Shown piece after piece: positions 8,881 through 16,913 of a stretch of 64,000 nt of DNA (the stretch's first letter is position 1; the number at the start of each line of letters is the position of its first letter). Origin of the DNA: Pseudomonas fulva NBRC 16637 = DSM 17717 (GTDB lineage Bacteria > Pseudomonadota > Gammaproteobacteria > Pseudomonadales > Pseudomonadaceae); NCBI RefSeq assembly GCF_000730565.1, contig NZ_BBIQ01000024.1, positions 1 through 64,000 on the forward strand, read 5' to 3'. A model generated the notes under the pieces. The model was not told the DNA's origin and did not search any database. It worked only from the letters and a program-made list of their open reading frames with translations. The position numbers and the translations under genes were made by a program.

Positions 8881-9056
8881 AACTGTACTACTGTACTGCT
8901 TTTCACCAGATGATCTCTCCGAAAGGCAGAGGAATCACCGAAATATGCACCATATTCGCGCACACCAGTACAGTTTAGCCACTTTCGAGTGCAACAGTAG
9001 CATTACACAGTTAACTGGCTCGCCCTCTTTACCTGCAACTGTATCTACTGTTATGG
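8881..9056. promoter_or_regulatory. Cluster of ACTGT/ACAGT repeats upstream of the DUF1127 gene
   Basis: The 286 bases between the terminator and the DUF1127 gene contain at least seven copies of ACTGT or its complement. Examples are the tandem pair ACTGTACTACTGTACT (8882-8897), AGTACAGTT near 8968, AACAGTAG near 8993, ACACAGTTAACTGG near 9005, and ACTGTATCTACTGTT (9038-9052). The repeats sit on both strands at varied spacing, which suggests a multi-site regulator. None of the neighbouring genes is an obvious candidate for it. Confidence 0.5.
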
Positions 9057-9127
9057 ACAAGAGGGGAGGATCATTGGCATCAGTTAAATCACTATCTAAT
9101 GCCGCCATAAGCGGAAGGATGATCATC

Positions 9128-9343
9128 ATGGAACGTACCCTCAGTTCCGGTCTGGTTTTTGAAAGCACCGCCAAACAATCCAACGCCTCGTTCCCCCTGC
9201 GCGTAGCCTCTACCTTGTTGCTTTGGCAGCGTCGTATGGCAAGCCGTCGTCAATTGGCTCGCTTGGATGCGCGTCTGCTGGCAGACGCCGGTATCAGCGA
9301 ATCGCAGCGTTACGAAGAGTTGAGCAAGCCTTTCTGGCGCTAA
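9128..9343 (+). CDS. DUF1127 domain protein
   Basis: This 71-residue basic protein ends in the DUF1127 motif (RRQLARLDARLLADAGISES, about residues 40-59). The family includes YjiS-like proteins, and some members bind RNA or affect phosphate, carbon or stress physiology. No specific role can be given here. I chose the ATG at 9128 because GGAAGGA lies nine bases upstream; an in-frame ATG at 9119 is possible. The gene stands alone, with a repeat-rich upstream region and a strong terminator 37 bases downstream. Confidence 0.85.
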   Translation: MERTLSSGLVFESTAKQSNASFPLRVASTLLLWQRRMASRRQLARLDARLLADAGISESQRYEELSKPFWR

Positions 9344-9380
9344 GCGCCTGTGCCAGCCTGACTGGCAACGTGAATTTCGA

Positions 9381-9413
9381 AAACCCGTCGCAGAGCCCTG
9401 CGACGGGTTTTTT
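9381..9413 (+). terminator. Rho-independent terminator after the DUF1127 gene
   Basis: A thirteen-pair stem (9381-9393 with 9398-9410) with a four-base loop is followed by a T run. It is a textbook terminator. Confidence 0.95.
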
Positions 9414-9628
9414 ATTTGTGTTTCAAATAAAATCTCCGTCACCGGTACAGTTACCGTGAGCTCTTCTATAAGGCATAACAGTTCAACGCCGCTCTATCAT
9501 TAACATCTTGATACAGCACCGCGTGATACGCTTCGCTTAACTGTCTGGTAGAACCGACTGTCATAGTCTAGGCAAGGGCCGTTGCCCACGTTCCCAGCTG
9601 GATCCCCTCACACCAGGAGCTTACGTTC

Positions 9629-9946
9629 ATGACCCGTACTTACCTGATCGGCGCTGCGCTGATGCTTGGCCTGGCTGGTACAGCCAGTGCCAGCAGTTTT
9701 GTCGTCACCACCGACACCGTGGTACGAGGCGTCGCTGCCTCAACCAACGCCACGTCCGATGCGTCTTCATCCCTGCGCGACAACAAGATCGTGCAAGCAG
9801 CCCGCGACGACGCCGCCAGCTTCGTCGCCAGCCAGGGCAGCATCCGGGGCGCCAAGCTCGAAAGCGCGCTGGTTCACATCCGTGCCCAGGCACCTGCCTT
9901 GCACGCCAGCGACGAGCAACTGGCTCAAGCCATCCTGGCTCTTTGA
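9629..9946 (+). CDS. DUF2388 secreted small protein, copy 1
   Basis: This is a 105-residue protein with a clear signal peptide (MTRTYLIGAALMLGLAGTASA, cleavage about residue 21). The mature part of about 84 residues matches the DUF2388 pattern, with a central AARDDAASFVASQGSIRGAKLESAL block and a C-terminal LAQAILAL. It is probably periplasmic; its function is unknown. It has an AGGAGCTTACGTTC ribosome binding site and is the first gene of a four-gene unit with two more DUF2388 copies and a peptidase-like protein. The three copies share the RDDAA-F-ASxGxIRGAxLExAL core. Confidence 0.85.
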   Translation: MTRTYLIGAALMLGLAGTASASSFVVTTDTVVRGVAASTNATSDASSSLRDNKIVQAARDDAASFVASQGSIRGAKLESALVHIRAQAPALHASDEQLAQAILAL

Positions 9947-9975
9947 GTCAGCAAGCCGTCTCCAGCCGATCGCTC

Positions 9976-10269
9976 ATGCGTTTTCTGCTATTACCCCTGC
10001 TCTGGATCGCGGGCATAGCCACGGCCCACGCGCTGGACGCCACCACCCAAGGCCTGGTGATCTCGGGTTACGTCACGACCCAGGTCACCACTGCACCTTT
10101 TGATCGAAAGCTCATAAGCGCAGCGCGCGACGATGCAGCAGTGTTCGTCGCCACCGAGGGTCGTGTGCGCGGTGCACGCCTTGAGGCAGCCCTTGAAGCC
10201 ATTCGCGTGCATAAACCCGCGCGCACTGCCAGCGACCTGGAACTGGCGCGAGCAATCCTCGTCGAATGA
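9976..10269 (+). CDS. DUF2388 secreted small protein, copy 2
   Basis: From the ATG at 9976 this is a 97-residue protein with a signal peptide (MRFLLLPLLWIAGIATAHA) and the family core AARDDAAVFVATEGRVRGARLEAALEAIR. An in-frame TTG at 9943 that overlaps the previous stop would add 11 residues. Neither start has a strong ribosome binding site. I prefer the ATG because it gives a compact signal peptide. It is the most divergent of the three copies and lacks the serine/threonine-rich segment (ATSDASSSLRDNK in copy 1). Function is unknown. Confidence 0.78.
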   Translation: MRFLLLPLLWIAGIATAHALDATTQGLVISGYVTTQVTTAPFDRKLISAARDDAAVFVATEGRVRGARLEAALEAIRVHKPARTASDLELARAILVE

Positions 10270-10305
10270 CTATCCTTTTCCTCCCAGTATTTTCGGAGAT
10301 GCTCC

Positions 10306-10626
10306 ATGCGTAAACCGCTGATTGCCGCTACTCTCGGCATGTTCCTGTTGGCCGACCTGGCCCAGGCTCAGACCTTGGTGGCCACCAGCAACATCATCGT
10401 GCGCGCCTTTGGCCGCTCGATCGACTTCACATCGGATACCACGACATCCATTCGCGATTCGAAAGTGGTACGTGAAGCTCACGACGATGCAGCCAGCTTC
10501 GTGGCCAGCGACGGCGATATCCGTGGCGCGCAACTGGAAGCGGCGTTCACGACGTTGCGCGAGCGTGTACCGCAGGCACGCGATGCCAGTGACCAGGTAT
10601 TGGCCGAAGCTATTCTCGCGCTGTGA
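10306..10626 (+). CDS. DUF2388 secreted small protein, copy 3
   Basis: This is a 106-residue secreted protein with signal peptide MRKPLIAATLGMFLLADLAQAQ. The mature part closely parallels copy 1: DFTSDTTTSIRDSKVVREAH, then DDAASFVASDGDIRGAQLEA, then LAEAILAL. A GGAG site precedes the ATG. Its stop overlaps the GTG start of the next gene by four bases (GTGA), so the DUF2388 protein and the DUF4105 protein are translationally coupled. That coupling is the best clue that the small proteins and the large one act together. Confidence 0.85.
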   Translation: MRKPLIAATLGMFLLADLAQAQTLVATSNIIVRAFGRSIDFTSDTTTSIRDSKVVREAHDDAASFVASDGDIRGAQLEAAFTTLRERVPQARDASDQVLAEAILAL

Positions 10627-12578
10627 AGTCACTGCGTGCCGGGTGGTTCGGCTGTCTTCTGACACTGCTCGGCACGCCCGCGCTTGCAGACTTGCACCTG
10701 GATCTGCAAACCGCCGACCTGACCCCGCAGCAGGTCAGCGCCAGCCAGGCGCTGCTCGACCAAGCCATGGCCAGCCTGCCACCCTCGTTCAAGCAGCGGC
10801 TTGATCGCACCGTCAGCGTCAGTTGGAGTGACCAGATGCCGCCTGACGCCTACGGCCAGGCATCACTGGTGTCCAGCCTGATGCTCAATCGGCGCCTGCT
10901 GCCCAGCCTTGCCGACGGCACCGCGACCACAGAGCTGACGCATCGGCCCCATGGCACTGTGCGCAACGAACTGTTGGCGACCGTGGTCCATGAGCTCACT
11001 CATATCTACGACCGCGCCCGGTTGTGGCCGGGGCAGCAGAACGCATTGCTCACTCGATGCAACCGCCTGCAAGGCACTGTCGGGAATATAGGCCTGCCCG
11101 GCGAATGCCGCGGCCAGGCGGGGCGACGGTTCACCCTCAGCGATGACCCACGCCTGCTGGACCTCGCCGGCTGGCCCCAGTACGTAGGCCGGCGCGGCGA
11201 GCGCGAACAGCATAACGGCCAGTTCGTGCGTAGCCCCGACCGCTACGAGCTGAGCAGCCCGAAAGAATACGTCGCGGTCAATATGGAGTACTTCCTTCTC
11301 GACCCCAGCTATGGCTGTCGCCGCCCCGCGCTCAATCGATACCTGACTCAACATTTTGGCTGGAGCCCTCCCCAGGACGCCTGCGCCAAAGGCCTGCCGT
11401 TCATCAATGCCGGTAGCGACTTCGCGCGCCAGCCGCTGGGTGAGGTCGACCCCGAGCGGGTGTACGAAGTGGATTACCTGCTGGCCGAGGCCAATCAGAA
11501 CCTGGTCAGCCGCTGGGGGCACAGCATGCTGCGCCTAGTCATCTGCAAGCCCGGCCGTCCGCGAGGCCCGGACTGCCGCCTGGACCTTGATCAAAGCCTG
11601 GTGCTTTCGTACCGCGCTTTCGTCAACGACGTCCAGTTGTCCAGCTGGGATGGACTGGTCGGCGTCTATCCCTCCCGGTTGTTCGTGCTGCCGCTGGGGC
11701 AGGTCATCGATGAATACACCAAGACCGAACTGCGCAGCCTGGCCTCGGTGCCACTCAAGCTCAATCGTGAGGAGATCGAGAACCTGGTCCGCCAGGCCGC
11801 CGAAATGCACTGGAGCTACGACGGCAACTACTGGTTCCTGTCCAATAACTGCGCCGTGGAATCGCTGAAGCTGCTGCGTAGCGGTACCGCCAACCCAAAA
11901 CTCAACGACCTCGACAGCATCATGCCCAATGGCCTGCTTGCCGTGCTCGACGGCCGTGGGCTGGCTGACACCAGCGTGCTGGACGATCCGCGAGAGGCAC
12001 TGCGCCTGGGCTACCGCTTTGACTCGTACCGCGACCGCTACCAGGCCATGTTCGATGTGCTGAAGAAGCAACTGCCGGTAAAGCAAACCAAGGTAGAGGA
12101 TTGGTTGGCCCTGGACGCCGAGCAACGCAAGCCCTGGTTCGACCAGGCTGACCTGCGCACCAGTGCCGCCTTGCTGCTTCTGGAACAGGCGGGCTTGCGA
12201 CGGCAACTGCTGTTGGCACAGGACGAGGTCAAGCAGCGCTATCTCAATGCCGCAGCGCTCAAGGATGGTAGCGTCGACAAGGCCGATGCCACCCTCAAGC
12301 AGATGCTCGCCAACAGCGGTTTCCTGAGTCGCCCGGCGGAATTGCTCGACACCACAGGCTACGGGCTGCCGCAGCGAGAAGAGCGGGTTCATCTGGAAAA
12401 GGTCAGCAGCGAACGCCAGGCGCAGTTGCTGCGCTTGAGTACCAACCTGGACAAAGAGGTGAGGGCGCTGCTCGAGCCTTCCCGGGCCAGGCAGATAGCG
12501 GCAGTTGAAGCCAACGTGAAGCACATCGGAGAGCATCTTCGCGCACTGCATAAGGCAGCGGGTGGGCTACAGCTGTAG
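10623..12578 (+). CDS. DUF4105 (Lnb N-terminal periplasmic) protein with an HExxH zinc motif
   Basis: This 651-residue secreted protein has a signal peptide of about 22 residues. The N-terminal half has a zinc-peptidase motif, HELTH (residues 123-127), with a downstream KEYVAVNMEYF (about 214-224) that could supply the third ligand. The second half is the DUF4105 domain with RWGHSMLRLV (His300) and WFLSNNCAVESLKLLR (Cys410). Those two positions resemble the His and Cys of permuted papain-like folds. The tail (520-651) is rich in charged helix and may be coiled. The start is GTG and overlaps DUF2388 copy 3. Substrate and activity are unknown. A periplasmic peptidase or amidase that works with the DUF2388 proteins is an inference. 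Confidence 0.82.
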   Translation: MKSLRAGWFGCLLTLLGTPALADLHLDLQTADLTPQQVSASQALLDQAMASLPPSFKQRLDRTVSVSWSDQMPPDAYGQASLVSSLMLNRRLLPSLADGTATTELTHRPHGTVRNELLATVVHELTHIYDRARLWPGQQNALLTRCNRLQGTVGNIGLPGECRGQAGRRFTLSDDPRLLDLAGWPQYVGRRGEREQHNGQFVRSPDRYELSSPKEYVAVNMEYFLLDPSYGCRRPALNRYLTQHFGWSPPQDACAKGLPFINAGSDFARQPLGEVDPERVYEVDYLLAEANQNLVSRWGHSMLRLVICKPGRPRGPDCRLDLDQSLVLSYRAFVNDVQLSSWDGLVGVYPSRLFVLPLGQVIDEYTKTELRSLASVPLKLNREEIENLVRQAAEMHWSYDGNYWFLSNNCAVESLKLLRSGTANPKLNDLDSIMPNGLLAVLDGRGLADTSVLDDPREALRLGYRFDSYRDRYQAMFDVLKKQLPVKQTKVEDWLALDAEQRKPWFDQADLRTSAALLLLEQAGLRRQLLLAQDEVKQRYLNAAALKDGSVDKADATLKQMLANSGFLSRPAELLDTTGYGLPQREERVHLEKVSSERQAQLLRLSTNLDKEVRALLEPSRARQIAAVEANVKHIGEHLRALHKAAGGLQL

Positions 12579-12867
12579 CGGCTCAACAGCTCATCCACCC
12601 GCCTTACCTACCTTTTGTCACCCTTGTTGGAGCGAAAGCTGGCTGAAAGCTTGCCCGCTTAGGATAGCCCCATTGCCGGCACAGACCGGTCAGCCAGGGC
12701 GAGGTACGTGCCGCGCCCGGCGCAACCAACAACAACAATGGTGATACCGATGCCTTTCCGTGCCCGACTTTTCTTAGTCCCGTCCTACCTACTCCACGCG
12801 CAGCGTCCTGCACGCTGACCCGCCCGAACCGTCCTCTTTTTCGTCGCGCCTCGCCTGGAGTATTGCC

Positions 12868-14175
12868 ATGCTGACCTTCCTCGGCTTCGCCATGGTCGTC
12901 ACGTTCATGTACCTGATCATGACCAAGCGTCTGTCGGCCTTGATCGCCCTGATCCTGGTGCCCATTCTATTCGCCCTCTTTGGCGGTTTCGCCAGCAAGA
13001 TCGGCCCCATGATGCTCGAAGGCATCAGCAAGTTGGCGCCCACCGGCGTCATGCTGATGTTCGCTATTCTCTACTTTGCCTTGATGATCGACTCCGGCCT
13101 TTTCGACCCTGCGGTGCGAAAAATCCTCAAGCTGGTCAAGGGCGACCCGCTCAAGGTGTCGGTAGGCACCGCCGTGCTGGCCCTGGTGGTATCGCTGGAC
13201 GGTGACGGCGCTACCACCTACATGATCTGCTGCGCGGCCATGCTGCCCATGTACAGCCGCCTGGGCATGAGCCCGCGCATCATGGCGGGGCTCATCATTC
13301 TTGCCGGCGGGGTCATGAACATGACGCCATGGGGTGGGCCCACCGCGCGGGCGGCCAGCGCCTTGCACGTGGACCCTTCCGATATCTTCGTACCCATGAT
13401 TCCAGCGATGTTGTTCGGCGTGGTCGCGATCCTGGCCATCGCCTACCTGTACGGCAAACGCGAACGTGCCCGCCTGGGCGAGCTGCACCTGCCAACTGAC
13501 GATATCGATCACAGCGACATCAGTGTTTCGCAATATCCAGAGGCACGCCGGCCAAAGCTGCTGTACTTCAATGGCGCACTGACCGCTGCATTGATGGCGG
13601 CCCTCATCGCCGGCCTGCTGCCGTTGCCAGTGCTGTTCATGATCGCCTTCAGCATCGCGATGATCGTCAACTACCCCTGCCTGCAACAACAGAAAGACCG
13701 TATCGCCGCCCACGCCGGCAGCGTGCTGGCGGTTACCGGCCTGATCTTCGCCGCAGGCATCTTCACCGGCATCCTGTCGGGCACGGGCATGGTCGATGCC
13801 ATGTCCAAAAGCCTGCTGGCTGTCATTCCCGAAGCGTTGGGCCCGTACCTGGCGGTGATCACGGCGATCGTGAGCATGCCGTTCACCTTCTTCATGTCCA
13901 ACGACGCCTTCTATTACGGTGTTCTCCCCGTACTGGCCGAAGCGGCAAGCCACTATGGCATCAGTCCGGTCGAGATGGCCCGTGCATCCATCGTCGGGCA
14001 GCCGGTGCACCTGCTCAGCCCGCTGGTACCCTCGACTTACCTGCTGGTCGCCCTGGCCGGCATCGAATTCGGGGATCACCAACGCTTTACGCTCAAGTGG
14101 GCAGTACTGGTGTGCATGTGCATAATGTTCGCCGCGCTGATCATGGGCATTTTCCCGCTGTTCAGTAGTCTCTGA
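12868..14175 (+). CDS. CitMHS family citrate:divalent cation symporter
   Basis: This 435-residue integral membrane protein of the CitMHS family has about twelve hydrophobic segments. Family members import citrate complexed with Mg2+ or a similar divalent cation together with protons. Characteristic stretches are SLDGDGATTYMICCAAMLPM and MNMTPWGGPTARAASALHVD in the first half and FFMSNDAFYYGVLPVL in the second, consistent with two inverted ion-transporter repeats. The 289-base region upstream holds no gene and no clear promoter that I can identify. No citrate sensor gene is adjacent. Confidence 0.9.
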   Translation: MLTFLGFAMVVTFMYLIMTKRLSALIALILVPILFALFGGFASKIGPMMLEGISKLAPTGVMLMFAILYFALMIDSGLFDPAVRKILKLVKGDPLKVSVGTAVLALVVSLDGDGATTYMICCAAMLPMYSRLGMSPRIMAGLIILAGGVMNMTPWGGPTARAASALHVDPSDIFVPMIPAMLFGVVAILAIAYLYGKRERARLGELHLPTDDIDHSDISVSQYPEARRPKLLYFNGALTAALMAALIAGLLPLPVLFMIAFSIAMIVNYPCLQQQKDRIAAHAGSVLAVTGLIFAAGIFTGILSGTGMVDAMSKSLLAVIPEALGPYLAVITAIVSMPFTFFMSNDAFYYGVLPVLAEAASHYGISPVEMARASIVGQPVHLLSPLVPSTYLLVALAGIEFGDHQRFTLKWAVLVCMCIMFAALIMGIFPLFSSL

Positions 14176-14245
14176 TAACAGACCTCTCTCCACCGCAATG
14201 CGCCTCGATGCAGGCGCATCGCCCATACCGCTCAAAGGAAAACAC

Positions 14246-15016
14246 ATGGAATGGCTGACCAGCCCGGAAATCTGGGTTGCCTTCTTCACCCTGACCGCGC
14301 TTGAAATCGTTCTGGGCATCGACAACATCATCATGATCTCGATCCTGGTCAGCCGCATGCCCAAGCACATGCAGCCGCGTACCCGGATCTTCGGCCTGGC
14401 CCTGGCCATGGTCACTCGCATCATGCTGCTGCTGTCCATCACTTGGGTAATGCGCCTGACCGACGATCTGTTCGTGGTGCTAGGGCAGGGTATATCCGGG
14501 CGTGACCTGATCTTGTTCTTCGGTGGCTTGTTCCTGCTCTGGAAGAGCTCGCAGGAGATCTACCACGGCCTGGAAGGCGAAGAAGAAAACGCCGACGAAC
14601 CCAAGGGCTCTGGCGGCAAGTTCTTGTACACCATCATCCAGATCGCGATCATCGATATCGTCTTCTCCCTGGATTCGGTGATTACCGCTGTGGGGATGGT
14701 GTCGCACGTGCCGGTGATGATCGCCGCAATCATCGTCGCCGTGCTGGTCATGATGGCTTGTGCCGGTACCATCGCCGACTTCATCGACAAGCACCCTTCA
14801 TTGAAGATGCTCGCGCTGTCGTTCCTGATCGTGGTAGGTACCGTGCTGATCGCCGAAGCATTCGATGTGCATGTTCCTAAAGGCTACGTTTATTTCGCCA
14901 TGGCCTTCTCCCTGGCGGTCGAAGCCATCAACATCCGCATGCGTACGTCGTTGGCACGCAAGGCTGGCAAGGAGCACGAGGCCGTGAAGCTGCGCAAGGA
15001 CGTGCCGGGTCAATAA
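14246..15016 (+). CDS. TerC family integral membrane protein
   Basis: This 256-residue protein has seven to eight hydrophobic segments and the two TerC repeat motifs EIVLGIDNIIMISIL (near residue 18) and DIVFSLDSVITAVGM (near 141). Their acidic residues are thought to bind metal. TerC relatives such as Alx/MeeF are implicated in manganese efflux and membrane-protein metallation. The ATG at 14246 is preceded by AAAGGA. A cytoplasmic loop rich in Glu/Asp (EGEEENADEPKG) lies mid-protein. A hairpin closes the gene. Confidence 0.88.
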   Translation: MEWLTSPEIWVAFFTLTALEIVLGIDNIIMISILVSRMPKHMQPRTRIFGLALAMVTRIMLLLSITWVMRLTDDLFVVLGQGISGRDLILFFGGLFLLWKSSQEIYHGLEGEEENADEPKGSGGKFLYTIIQIAIIDIVFSLDSVITAVGMVSHVPVMIAAIIVAVLVMMACAGTIADFIDKHPSLKMLALSFLIVVGTVLIAEAFDVHVPKGYVYFAMAFSLAVEAINIRMRTSLARKAGKEHEAVKLRKDVPGQ

Positions 15017-15034
15017 CCTCACACGTCACGAAGA

Positions 15035-15056
15035 AAAGGGCCCTGCGGGGCCCTTT
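15035..15056 (+). terminator. Hairpin downstream of the TerC gene
   Basis: AAAGGGCCC (15035-15043) and GGGCCCTTT (15048-15056) form a nine-pair stem with a TGCG loop, 19 bases after the stop codon. No long T run follows, so termination may be partial. Confidence 0.65.
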
Positions 15057-15224
15057 GCGCATGCCGCCAGTACGTCCCAAGGATGTTTCAAAATGATGAC
15101 AGCCATGCGAAGCTGGCGGCAGCGGCATAATAGAACTAAAGCTTGAACAGGCCTTTGCAAACAGCACTGCGCCCGCGTCTTTTCGACCGGCCACCTTGGC
15201 CGGTGCACTCAGGGGGCTCTCGTC

Positions 15225-16883
15225 ATGCTGACCCTACTCAATCTGCTTTCGGCAGTCACCTTGCTGGTGTGGGGCACGCACATCGTGCGAACCGGCATTT
15301 TGCGGGTATTCGGTTCGGATCTGCGACGCATCATCGGCCAGAACATGGACAAACGCCCGCTGGCCTTCATCGCGGGCATTCTGGTCACTGCAATGGTGCA
15401 GAGCAGCAACGCAACCGCAATGCTGGTCACCTCATTCGTAGGTCAGGGCCTGATGGCCATGACCCCGGCGCTGGCCATCATGTTAGGGGCCGACGTGGGC
15501 ACGGCGCTCATGGCCCGTGTACTGACCTTCGACTTGTCCTGGCTTTCGCCCCTGCTGATTTTCCTGGGGGTGATCTTTTTCCTTTCACGCAAGCAGACCC
15601 GTGCTGGCCAACTCGGCCGCGTCGGCATCGGCCTGGGCCTGATCATCCTGGCGCTGGAACTGATCGTCCAGGCAGCCGCCCCCATCACCCATGCCCAAGG
15701 CGTGAAGGTGCTTTTCGCCTCGCTGACCGGCGACATTCTGCTCGACGCCCTGGTCGGTGCATTGTTTGCCATGGTGTCGTATTCGAGCCTGGCCGCCGTC
15801 CTGCTCACCGCCACACTGGCAGGTGCCGAGGTGATCAGCCTGCCGGTGGCCATAGGCCTTGTGGTCGGCGCCAACATTGGTAGCGGCCTGCTGGCGTTCA
15901 TCAGCACCAGCATGCAGAACGCCGCCGGCCGCCGCGTGGCGCTGGGCAGCCTGCTGTACAAGCTGATCGGCCTGCTGTTGATCATCCCCGTGCTCCACCC
16001 GCTGGTGGACTGGATGGACTCACTGAGTTTCAGTCCGCAAGAACTGGTCATTGGCTTCCACTTGCTCTACAACACGGCCCGCTGCCTGATCATGCTGCCT
16101 ACGGTCAAGCCCATGGGAAGGCTGTGCAACAGCCTGTTGCCAGAGCGCGAGCGCGACAACGGGCAGATACGCCCGCGCCATCTCGACGCCTCGGCCTTGG
16201 AAACGCCCAGCCTGGCGCTGGCCAATGCTGCCCGGGAGACGCTGCGCCTGGGCGATATCGTCGACAACTTGCTTGAAGCCATGCTTGGCGCCCTGCGCGG
16301 CACTCAGGCTGCATTGCCTCAGCAGGTACGCGCACTGGGTGAGGATGCCGAGGCCCTGTACAGCGCCATCAAGTTATACCTGGCGCAGATGACCCGCGAG
16401 GACCTCAGCGAACACGACAACCGTCGCTGGGCCGAGATCATCGAGCTGGCCGTCAACCTCAAGCTGGCCTGCGACCTGATCGAACGCATGTTGCGCAAAG
16501 TCCAGCAGCAGAAGACAAGCCAACGCCGTGCCTTTTCTCAGATGGGGCTGGAGGAACTGACCGGATTGCAGGAGCAATTGCTGGCCAACTTGCGCCTTGG
16601 CCTCTCGGTATTCCTCAGCGCCGACCCGGAAAGCGCGCGTTTGCTGCTGCGCGAGAAACGTCGTTTTCGCGCCCAGGAACGGCGCCTGGCCCACGCCCAT
16701 GTCAGCCGCCTGCAGCGCAAAGTGGTACAGAGCATCGAGACCAGCTCCATCCACCTGGAGCTTATCGCCGACATGAAGCGGTTGAACTCTTTGTTCTGCA
16801 GCAGTGCCTATGTGGTACTGGGCGGCTCGGACACGGGCGGGCTGATGCTCGACAGCGTGCCGGACGAAGCCCCTCTGCCGTGA
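15225..16883 (+). CDS. Na/Pi cotransporter family protein with PhoU-like domain
   Basis: This 552-residue protein has an N-terminal membrane half (about residues 1-300) of the sodium-phosphate cotransporter II type. It shows the QSSNATAMLVTSFVGQG motif (near residue 65) and an inverted-repeat partner, MVSYSSLAAVLLTATLAG, further on. The C-terminal half is helical and PhoU-like. E. coli YjbB, the nearest well-known relative, exports phosphate, so direction here is open. It is followed after 30 bases by the M16 peptidase gene, probably in one transcript. Confidence 0.88.
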   Translation: MLTLLNLLSAVTLLVWGTHIVRTGILRVFGSDLRRIIGQNMDKRPLAFIAGILVTAMVQSSNATAMLVTSFVGQGLMAMTPALAIMLGADVGTALMARVLTFDLSWLSPLLIFLGVIFFLSRKQTRAGQLGRVGIGLGLIILALELIVQAAAPITHAQGVKVLFASLTGDILLDALVGALFAMVSYSSLAAVLLTATLAGAEVISLPVAIGLVVGANIGSGLLAFISTSMQNAAGRRVALGSLLYKLIGLLLIIPVLHPLVDWMDSLSFSPQELVIGFHLLYNTARCLIMLPTVKPMGRLCNSLLPERERDNGQIRPRHLDASALETPSLALANAARETLRLGDIVDNLLEAMLGALRGTQAALPQQVRALGEDAEALYSAIKLYLAQMTREDLSEHDNRRWAEIIELAVNLKLACDLIERMLRKVQQQKTSQRRAFSQMGLEELTGLQEQLLANLRLGLSVFLSADPESARLLLREKRRFRAQERRLAHAHVSRLQRKVVQSIETSSIHLELIADMKRLNSLFCSSAYVVLGGSDTGGLMLDSVPDEAPLP

Positions 16884-16913
16884 TGTCGCCGACCTGAGGA
16901 CCCCCGCTCACCC

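Noticed and set aside
12967..14442. Open frame of 491 codons on the minus strand across the CitMHS and TerC genes
   Set aside because: It runs across two unrelated membrane-protein genes and the gap between them. The translation is His/Gln/Asp-rich and unlike any family.
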